In this document: piece by piece, positions 31,968 to 37,464 of the stretch
How the letters are laid out: each line of letters opens with the position of its first letter
Position numbering within the stretch: position 1 is the first letter of the stretch
Notes under the pieces: model-generated
The model's database searches: none
What the model was told of the DNA's origin: nothing
The model's input: the letters and a program-made list of their open reading frames with translations, nothing else
Program-made: the position numbers and the translations under genes
Source: JBCBSS01 sp039819065
Lineage (GTDB): Bacteria > Bacteroidota > Bacteroidia > Cytophagales > Cyclobacteriaceae
Direction of reading: 5' to 3'
Length of the DNA: 37,464 nucleotides
Assembly (NCBI GenBank): GCA_039819065.1
Contig: JBCBSS010000074.1
Coordinates: forward strand, 1 to 37,464

Positions 31968-33271
31968 AATTGTTCTTTGAGTTTTAACAGATCATCCTCA
32001 CTGAACTGCTCTCCATTGAATATACGTGCATAATACAATTTCTTTAAGTTATCATGGTAGTCATAGACATCTTGTACAAACGCCAGATGGCTATCTCTAT
32101 CGGTTCTGGACAAATGCGATAAGCGTTCATGTACCAAAGCTGCCGGTGCTAACCACTCCCATTTGGTCATGATGTCATTGCGCTTCTTGACCTGTTTTTC
32201 GAACTGTGCTTTTAGCGAATCGGCCGTAGCATCGAGTAAGGTAAAGCTGGCATAGTACCACTTGCTGAAATTAATGGTGTCTCCGTCATTGTATTCGGGA
32301 TAGGCAGCGTAGAATTTGTCTAGTACAAAGGTCTTGGGCGATTCCCAATTCTTGTCGTTTAATTCTCTGACCATGTGTATCATCTCAGAACGGTTCGGCG
32401 GAGGCTCATTGGATAACACAAATAAATTGATCAACGCTGGCGCTACCAAAGTAAACATCAGCCATATGCCCAGCCCTAACATAGCACTTAGCGCAGCACT
32501 TCTCTTGAGGCCAACAATAACCCCCATGAGCACAGCCCATATTAGGCAATAGCCCAACGTAATACCCAACCATTGAAAGAAGAGACCACCATTTTCTGTA
32601 AAGGACACCCCTTGTAATACGAATCCCAGTACCAACAAAATAGTGGCCAGTGACCATACAATGAGCAAACGTAAAAGTCCCTTGCTCACTAGAATCATGG
32701 TCAGGCTAGCAGGTTGTGACTGCAATAGCGGCAACGTGCCACCCTCCTTTTCCCCAGCATAAAGACCATAGAATAAGGCTATAACCAGTAATGGTAAGAG
32801 GAAAACGAATACATATGACAAGTCAAAGTTGCCTGTCAGGAGTTTCATGGGGTTGGCCAGTTCGCCCGAATTTACCTGCCTCGCCAAGTCCGTGACATTA
32901 AAGCCATAGTAGACTGGGAATAAGTCTCTTTGCCCCAAACAGAGTCCAGCTACAGCAGGAGCATCATGCGTCACATAGTAGGTGAAGTGTTTATTCCAAC
33001 CTACACCGGTCGGTGATACAGCCCGCAGGTATTTTTCCTTGCTTGCCTCATCGACGGTATCCAGTTGCACCCATGTTAACAAGCTATCGAATTGGTGACG
33101 CTCGTATTGCTGAACCTGGGTTATTCTGGCAGCTTGCTTTTCGATCTCGAACTTGCCAAAGTAGATGCCATATACACCAGCACCTAACACCACGAGTATA
33201 AGCACTTTCAGGATGTTACTTCTCCAAAGCGATTTCCACTCGAATTGTATGATGTGAAAAAGCGTTTTCAT
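31964..33271 (-). CDS. ABC-2 type permease, DUF3526-like
   Basis: This 435-aa integral membrane protein has a first helix at about 22-38, a periplasmic domain of about 110 residues, and five or more C-terminal membrane helices from about 150 (YVFVFLLPLLVIALFYGLYAG). The following EKEGGTLPLLQSQP is typical of ABC-2/DUF3526 permeases such as NosY relatives. A second large soluble segment lies at about 290-400. It overlaps the upstream permease gene (ATGA) and the MerC-like gene (GTGA). Together with the ATPase at 34673-35398 it forms a probable ABC exporter of unknown substrate; a metal-related substrate is inferred from neighbours. Confidence 0.88.
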   Translation of the reverse strand: MKTLFHIIQFEWKSLWRSNILKVLILVVLGAGVYGIYFGKFEIEKQAARITQVQQYERHQFDSLLTWVQLDTVDEASKEKYLRAVSPTGVGWNKHFTYYVTHDAPAVAGLCLGQRDLFPVYYGFNVTDLARQVNSGELANPMKLLTGNFDLSYVFVFLLPLLVIALFYGLYAGEKEGGTLPLLQSQPASLTMILVSKGLLRLLIVWSLATILLVLGFVLQGVSFTENGGLFFQWLGITLGYCLIWAVLMGVIVGLKRSAALSAMLGLGIWLMFTLVAPALINLFVLSNEPPPNRSEMIHMVRELNDKNWESPKTFVLDKFYAAYPEYNDGDTINFSKWYYASFTLLDATADSLKAQFEKQVKKRNDIMTKWEWLAPAALVHERLSHLSRTDRDSHLAFVQDVYDYHDNLKKLYYARIFNGEQFSEDDLLKLKEQL

Positions 33272-34692
33272 AGTTCAGAAATTCTAGGAGAATAAATAAA
33301 TGCCATAGCCAGTAGGACAACCATCCAAAGTACCAATGCAGTCACGCTTCTCCATTGATTAGAGAGAATGGTTGCCGTACTCGGAAGCTCATATTGAAAT
33401 GGCCCAATGCTAGACCACATCTCTTCCCCGACGGAGTAGTCACCATAAGCCACGTCCGGTTTGTGGTTCAACTCCATATCCTTGTTCATTTTCTTGACAA
33501 AGGCTCGGCGGTAGTTTTCAGCCTCTTTGGCGAAAGTCACATGATGATAGAAATCGGTTCCGGCCAACGACATAGACAGGTTTCTAACCGCTAGAAAAGG
33601 ATTGATAAACCCTGCCCATTCGGACACACGATTCTGGTAGTGGAAGATCCGTTCAATCTTAGCAAATTCCTGATCATAGACCTGATCGGTATACTCCTCC
33701 CCGGCTTGCATGGCTATGCCGCTCCAGTTGACAGGAAGCTCTTCGATGGTACTGACACCATACTGATCCAGCACCTTTTGTTTGAGTGAAGTAAGGCGTT
33801 CGTCTGACGGGTTGTGACCATCAATACCATTCTTCACCTTCTTTTTGATCGTTTTGGCAAATTCAAATTGAGACGGTGTTGGGTAAACCTTATCTGCAAA
33901 GTTGGCAGTGGCTTTCGGTATGATGATACATGATGCGATCCAAATACCGAGTAACGTAAGTAGCGAGACGCCTGAGTTCCTTGCAAAAGCCGAGATCAAC
34001 ACGCAAAAGAGTACAAATACAAAGAAGTATATAGCATAGCCCAGGGTCAGACTGATGAATTTTCCTGTGATACTTGCATCAAGTGTTGCTGACTTTTCAT
34101 CTAATAGAAAGTAAGCCATCAAAACTAGTGGCACGAAGATCAATAACACCATGGTATAGGTACCAAGTACCTTACCGAAAAGTAGCTTACGCATGGATAG
34201 TCCTTGCGCATGAATGAGTCTAAGTGTTCCTTCCTCGCGCTCCCGGCTGAAAATATTGAAGGTCAGAAAGATAATAAGCAAGGGTAAAAGCACCTGCAAT
34301 ATCAACGCAGCAGTCATTTCACCAAATCGGGTCATGCCATTGTTATCTTGTGCTGCACTGAACAGCACTTCATTCTGCTTATGCGCCTCTAAAAAGACCG
34401 ATACTCCGGTGTAGTTATCAAGTCCTACATCCAGAAAGCTCAGTACTGGTTTTGGTTTGAATGCAAATTGTCCATAGTGGGCTGCGCTATGCGGATGCTT
34501 GTTGCCTTGGTTAAGCCACTTGTCATACATCTCCGCTTGTGCTTTAGCACGCTCTTCTTGTATCAACTTTTGGCCCTGTCGTCCGACAAGTACGGCGGTT
34601 ACCATCAAGGCTATCAGAATGAGACCTGACACCTGCAGCCTTACATCGCGAATCGCGGTGAGGAATTCTTTCTTAATAACTAGCCTCAGCAT
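33268..34692 (-). CDS. ABC-2 type permease, DUF3526-like
   Basis: This 474-aa membrane protein is paralogous in layout to the next gene. It has an N-terminal helix (about 19-38), a soluble domain to about 120, membrane helices from about 125 (MTAALILQVLLPLLIIFLTF), the ABC-2 motif FSREREEGTLRLIHAQGLS at about 148-166, a second soluble domain (about 270-435), and a final helix (about 445-465). It starts 20 bases inside the ATPase gene, indicating translational coupling. The two permeases probably form a heterodimer with two copies of the ATPase; this is the usual arrangement and inferred here. Confidence 0.9.
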   Translation of the reverse strand: MLRLVIKKEFLTAIRDVRLQVSGLILIALMVTAVLVGRQGQKLIQEERAKAQAEMYDKWLNQGNKHPHSAAHYGQFAFKPKPVLSFLDVGLDNYTGVSVFLEAHKQNEVLFSAAQDNNGMTRFGEMTAALILQVLLPLLIIFLTFNIFSREREEGTLRLIHAQGLSMRKLLFGKVLGTYTMVLLIFVPLVLMAYFLLDEKSATLDASITGKFISLTLGYAIYFFVFVLFCVLISAFARNSGVSLLTLLGIWIASCIIIPKATANFADKVYPTPSQFEFAKTIKKKVKNGIDGHNPSDERLTSLKQKVLDQYGVSTIEELPVNWSGIAMQAGEEYTDQVYDQEFAKIERIFHYQNRVSEWAGFINPFLAVRNLSMSLAGTDFYHHVTFAKEAENYRRAFVKKMNKDMELNHKPDVAYGDYSVGEEMWSSIGPFQYELPSTATILSNQWRSVTALVLWMVVLLAMAFIYSPRISEL

Positions 34693-35398
34693 GACTTGGG
34701 GATTTCATGGTTTCCAAATACAGGTGCTCCAATTCAGCCAACGTGATGTCATCACTATTGATAGAATGAACCAATTGTCCTTCTTTCATAATGCCTATGT
34801 GGGTTCCGGTCTCTTTGGCCCGGAAAAGGTCGTGTGTCGCCATCAAGATCGCTACGCCATTATGCTTCATGTCCTGCAATAGTTCTGCGAAATCATTACT
34901 AGCCTGAGGGTCAAGTCCTGAAGTAGGTTCATCCAACAGCAGATTGCCTGCTTTTTTAGCCTTAGCAATGGCGATGCCTACTTTCTGGCGCATACCTTTA
35001 GAATACTGCGATACGCGCTTGTGTACGGCTTCCTTCTGCAAGCCCACTCCTTGAAGTAATTGCTCTGCCGTATGCTTGTCTGGTTTATCTCCTCCCAAAC
35101 CAGCAAAAAACTGAAGGTTTTCAAGGCCGCTGAGATTGCCATACAAATTGAGATTCTCCGGTATGTAAGCTAAATGCTTTTTGGTTTCAACCGGGTGCTG
35201 ATTGACATCCTGGTTATTTACTTTGATCTGCCCTGACGTAGGGTTGATGAAGCTCATGAAGAGGTTGATCGTGGTAGATTTACCAGCTCCATTGGCTCCC
35301 AGTAGGCAAAATACCTCAGACGATGCCACTGACAGGTTAAGTCCGCTAAGTGCAGTATGTCCGCCGTACTTTTTGGTTAGGTTTATGGCTTCCAACAT
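34673..35398 (-). CDS. ABC transporter ATP-binding protein
   Basis: This 241-aa ATPase energises the two following ABC-2 permeases. Walker A is GANGAGKST (about 34-42), the signature is YSKGMRQKVG (a variant of LSGGQ typical of NosF/CcmA-like ATPases), Walker B is LLLDEPTSGLD, and the H-loop is ATHD. It is one full nucleotide-binding domain with no fused membrane part. It overlaps the first permease gene by 20 bases. Upstream, 93 bases separate it from the small His-containing protein; no clear promoter is seen there, so both may share a transcript. Confidence 0.93.
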   Translation of the reverse strand: MLEAINLTKKYGGHTALSGLNLSVASSEVFCLLGANGAGKSTTINLFMSFINPTSGQIKVNNQDVNQHPVETKKHLAYIPENLNLYGNLSGLENLQFFAGLGGDKPDKHTAEQLLQGVGLQKEAVHKRVSQYSKGMRQKVGIAIAKAKKAGNLLLDEPTSGLDPQASNDFAELLQDMKHNGVAILMATHDLFRAKETGTHIGIMKEGQLVHSINSDDITLAELEHLYLETMKSPSHAEASY

Positions 35399-35491
35399 GG
35401 AAAGAGTAAGTTATGGTTTGTTATGACGCTTTAGCCGTACAGGCCGATTAATTGAAGCTGCGATTGTTGTCTTCATCACAGCCTTTAACAA

Positions 35492-35803
35492 CTACAATAG
35501 TTGTACAGGAGGCCCTCTTTGCTCGTTGCAATAAGCAACGAATTGTTCCGAGGAACGCAATTCCAGTGTTTGGTAAGTATGATTAAAGCCAACTAGAGTC
35601 AGTATAGAATAAGTGGTGGCAGCACTTTGACTGAGGTATAAGTCACATAGATCATAGTCGGCTTCATATTCAGAAACAACTAGCTCTTGGTGGTGTGAAG
35701 AATCCTCATGCTGATGTTGAGAAGCGTGTAGTCCAAAGAGCAGCGGCAACAGCATAAAATATACTGCTAAACCTCGTCTGCCCCTTTCGATTACCTGCTT
35801 CAT
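35492..35803 (-). CDS. small secreted or membrane-anchored His-containing protein
   Basis: This 103-aa protein has a basic N-terminus and one hydrophobic helix (about 14-27), either a signal peptide or an anchor. A His-rich stretch follows (HASQHQHEDSSHH, about 26-38), then an acidic segment and a C-terminus ending RGPPVQLL. Small proteins with His-rich N-termini and an RGPP or RAPP end are often found next to metal-related TonB receptors or transporters in Bacteroidota; I infer a similar role. It is the first gene of the metal island. A perfect palindrome lies 30 bases before its ATG. Confidence 0.65.
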   Translation of the reverse strand: MKQVIERGRRGLAVYFMLLPLLFGLHASQHQHEDSSHHQELVVSEYEADYDLCDLYLSQSAATTYSILTLVGFNHTYQTLELRSSEQFVAYCNEQRGPPVQLL

Positions 35804-35832
35804 GATGCTATGTTAGGAAAACCACGATCTTG

Positions 35833-35849
35833 ATGCAACTTAGTTGCAT
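35833..35849. promoter_or_regulatory. 17-bp palindrome, probable operator
   Basis: ATGCAAC-TTA-GTTGCAT, a perfect 7-bp inverted repeat with a 3-base centre. On the minus strand it overlaps a -7-like box (TAATTTAT) and lies 30 bases before the first gene of the metal island, the expected position for a repressor site. Symmetry and size fit a Fur-family (for example Zur) operator, but this motif is not a consensus I can assign with certainty. Confidence 0.45.
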
Positions 35850-36186
35850 AAATTAGCTCATAAAATGTGATAAGTGGGAGTCTTTGTTTAAGCGAACTGG
35901 TTAGAATTCGGCATTGATTCCATTCTATGCAATATGAACGCACTCCGGCGGAGTGATCAGTACTTAAACTACTAACCCTAATTGGCACAAAGTACCTTCT
36001 GACTAACCATTTATAGACCCCATCACACAGTCATGCTGAAAGCTACTTATTGGCAAGTATCTATCGTCGCTAGTCAACGGTGTGCTGTGTTGACCAGCAC
36101 GATCAAATGTTGCTTTCAATCGTGCAACTGCGTTTCATAGCCAATTAAGATTCTTGGCAGAATGACTGTATAGGCACTTTACTGCC

Positions 36187-36253
36187 CTTGTCGGAGTTGT
36201 CTCCGACAAGTTATTCTCAGGGTATTCAAGGTTCGTTGGAGACAACTCCAACG
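36187..36253. repeat. pair of inverted hairpins
   Basis: The first hairpin has a perfect 10-bp stem (CTTGTCGGAG and CTCCGACAAG, loop TTGT). The second has an 8-bp stem (CGTTGGAG and CTCCAACG, loop ACAA). The cores GGAGTTGTCTCC and GGAGACAACTCC are exact reverse complements, so the two hairpins are inverted copies, as in BIMEs. Confidence 0.7.
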
Positions 36254-36313
36254 AAGGCATCAATTCGTGAAACATCCACCCCCTTACCCCCGCCAGCGCA
36301 GGGCTGTTGCATT

Positions 36314-36868
36314 CTAAGCGATTAGTTGGTTGATTGTTTTAATATCATTTGAGACAAGTCTTATGGCTTTAGCTATTTCATTCATTCCATGCTTTCTGAA
36401 TATGTTAAGTATGCCATTTCTTAATGTTGATAATATTGATGGTGCTGAACCACTCATTATCTTGGAAGCATCTTCTTTTAATGTAACATCTTTAACCCAA
36501 TGCAGACAATTTTCGATAGACCAGTGAGAACGGATACCCATGTTATAAGATAGCGCAGATACATCGATACTACTTATAAAGTAGGCTGTTTCCCTGCTCT
36601 GTTTGCCTTTTTTTTTCACTACGCGTTTGATCTGAACAAATTGTTTAGCGCCTTTCCAAAGAGAAGCAATCGCTCCGTCAAGCGGATAAACCCTTATCTC
36701 ACGCCTTTCAAACCTACCTTTGTTACGTTCCATTTCAATACACCAACCTATGGTTCTTTCTTTAGCCTGTGCTTCCATATGGCGATAAAGAGTGGGTTGG
36801 TTTTTCTTCACTCCAATTACATAGTGGTTGCCACTGCCAATGATAGTTTCTACTGTTTTTTTTGGCAA
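36314..36868 (-). CDS. ISAs1-type transposase, C-terminal part (frame 2)
   Basis: This frame supplies the C-terminal half of the transposase: TVETIIGSGNHYVIGVKKNQ continuing directly from the N-terminal half, RSHWSIENCLHWVKDV with the catalytic Glu, and EDASKIMSGSAPSILSTLRN. It has no proper start of its own; the TTG at 36868 lies inside the overlap. Joined to the N-terminal part by a -1 shift in the A8 run (36856-36863), it gives an uninterrupted family-like sequence HCQKKTVETI. The stop codon lies within the left inverted repeat. Confidence 0.85.
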   Translation of the reverse strand: MPKKTVETIIGSGNHYVIGVKKNQPTLYRHMEAQAKERTIGWCIEMERNKGRFERREIRVYPLDGAIASLWKGAKQFVQIKRVVKKKGKQSRETAYFISSIDVSALSYNMGIRSHWSIENCLHWVKDVTLKEDASKIMSGSAPSILSTLRNGILNIFRKHGMNEIAKAIRLVSNDIKTINQLIA

Positions 36869-37404
36869 TGAAGTGCGTCCAATGTAAGTACCACATCCTT
36901 TATGTGTAACGCTTCAATTAACTGTTGAACCACGGGAATCTCGCTTTCCTTTGAGTTAATTACTTTAGCATTGCCCAACACCATTTTTTGACGGGAGGCG
37001 AAAATGCTAACTAAGTTGACAAAATCCTGATAGCTGCTCGATTCATCCTTGACCGTTCCTGCGATTGCTTTACCATCTATGCTTAGCCATTCCCCAGGCT
37101 GTAGGTTAATGTATTGTTTAGCCCAGGCATAAAATTGTTGTGAGAACTCATCAAAATCTATGTTCATCAAGACCCTCCTGACGGTAAAGAAAGTCGGAAG
37201 CCTATTCTTTCCAGGTTGTAAATAGATCAATAAATCTTCTCGATTCCTTTCTATAAAATCTCCTATGGCACGATAGCCATAATAACCACTCATCAAGGCC
37301 ATTAATACAATCAATAAAATAGTTTCTTGGGAATGCCGCCGCCCGGCTCCTCTTCTCTTGTCTGTTAACTTCGATAAATAGTCAATAAGGCTTCTTTCTT
37401 CCAT
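36850..37404 (-). CDS. ISAs1-type transposase, N-terminal part (frame 1)
   Basis: This 184-aa frame holds the N-terminal DDE_Tnp_1-associated region (about 1-90: LTDKRRGAGRRHSQETILLI, GYYGYRAIGDFIERN) and the first two catalytic aspartates, in WLSIDGKAIAGT and VLTLDALHCQKK. It ends with Gln and TAG directly after a run of eight A. The rest of the catalytic domain, with the third acidic residue, continues in the -1 frame. The heptamer A-AAA-AAA in the zero frame just before the stop is a possible slippery site. Either the full transposase is made by programmed frameshifting or the copy is inactivated. Confidence 0.88.
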   Translation of the reverse strand: MEERSLIDYLSKLTDKRRGAGRRHSQETILLIVLMALMSGYYGYRAIGDFIERNREDLLIYLQPGKNRLPTFFTVRRVLMNIDFDEFSQQFYAWAKQYINLQPGEWLSIDGKAIAGTVKDESSSYQDFVNLVSIFASRQKMVLGNAKVINSKESEIPVVQQLIEALHIKDVVLTLDALHCQKKQ

Positions 37405-37464
37405 CTAATAATATTAAAGTTGAGCACTAAAGTAATTATTAATCTAGAATGCAACAGCCCTGCC

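Larger units (their letters stand above)
35804..36298. other. 495-bp spacer before the insertion sequence
   Basis: No gene is supported. The spacer holds the operator-like palindrome and promoter of the metal island on its left side, a GTGCTG...CAGCAC hairpin near 36080, and two facing hairpins at 36187-36210 and 36234-36253. The short GTG-initiated frame at 35800-35988 has no family features. Confidence 0.6.
36299..37462 (-). mobile_element. ISAs1-family insertion sequence
   Basis: The element is about 1,164 bp long, with perfect 18-bp terminal inverted repeats (CAGGGCTGTTGCATTCTA) at 36299-36316 and, inverted, at 37445-37462. It encodes an ISAs1-type transposase on the minus strand in two frames. 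The window ends two bases after the right end, so the target duplication cannot be verified; the visible bases CC are compatible with a 9- or 10-base repeat of the left flank. It may have separated the metal island from a gene, such as a TonB receptor, further right; this cannot be seen here. Confidence 0.9.

Noticed and set aside
34673..35398. pairing of this ATPase with the FtsX-type permease at 27881-30304
   Set aside because: It overlaps an ABC-2 permease gene and has a NosF/CcmA-like signature; MacB/LolD-type ATPases look different.
35800..35988. 62-codon frame upstream of the His-containing small protein
   Set aside because: It starts with GTG, overlaps the promoter and palindrome of the next gene, and has no protein-like features.
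36290..37464. target-site duplication of the insertion sequence
   Set aside because: Only two bases are visible beyond the right end. They fit a 9- or 10-base duplication but not an 8-base one, which is too little evidence to call.
1..37464. CRISPR array, tRNA or rRNA genes
   Set aside because: The repeats in the window are dispersed hairpins without regular spacing, and no tRNA cloverleaf or rRNA sequence was recognised by eye.

Overview
The window looks like chromosomal DNA of a non-flagellated Bacteroidota, most likely a marine-type member of the Cytophagales. This is an inference from the protein repertoire: a DUF5916 outer-membrane protein, WG-repeat and DKNYY proteins, many lipoproteins, weak Shine-Dalgarno sequences and abundant intergenic REP-like repeats. 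No rRNA, tRNA or CRISPR was seen.

Layout. (1) 222-3497, minus strand: an ECF-type sigma factor with a Cys-containing C-terminal extension, then a separate four-gene operon of three SRPBCC (START-like) proteins and one carboxymuconolactone-decarboxylase/AhpD-like protein. Both units carry the same upstream element, TGTAACA-N16-ATCYAA, so this looks like an autoregulated sigma regulon. (2) 3695-8709, plus strand: a WG-repeat protein, a DKNYY-type lipoprotein and an unrecognised, probably propeller-like lipoprotein, followed by repeat-rich spacers. (3) 9191-21077, minus strand: one long chemotaxis operon in the order parA-like, soluble PAS3-HAMP chemoreceptor, cheW, cheD, cheY, cheB, cheA, cheC-like, a 961-aa membrane GAF-PAS5 protein with no output domain, cheR. 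No motility gene lies nearby, so the behaviour it controls is unknown. (4) 21078-22441: about 1.36 kb without genes, built of repeats. (5) 22442-35803, minus strand: a probable transition-metal (likely zinc) homeostasis island. It holds a small His-containing secreted protein behind a 17-bp palindrome, an ABC ATPase with two ABC-2 permeases, a short MerC-like protein, a CxxC secreted protein, a His-rich lipoprotein, an orphan FtsX/MacB permease, a COG0523 GTPase, a DUF1826 protein, a second COG0523 GTPase with a His-rich loop, and the DUF5916 outer-membrane protein. (6) 36299-37462: an ISAs1-type insertion sequence with perfect 18-bp ends, whose transposase is split by a -1 frameshift at an A8 run.

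A two-hairpin, BIME-like repeat with CGCGTT-N3-AACGCG cores occurs in the spacers of regions 2 and 5. All well-preserved copies read in the direction of transcription of the flanking genes. The most interesting candidates are the sigma/SRPBCC regulon, the metal island (including a possible 2-oxoglutarate-oxygenase-like DUF1826), and the chemotaxis operon with its output-less PAS-stack membrane protein.
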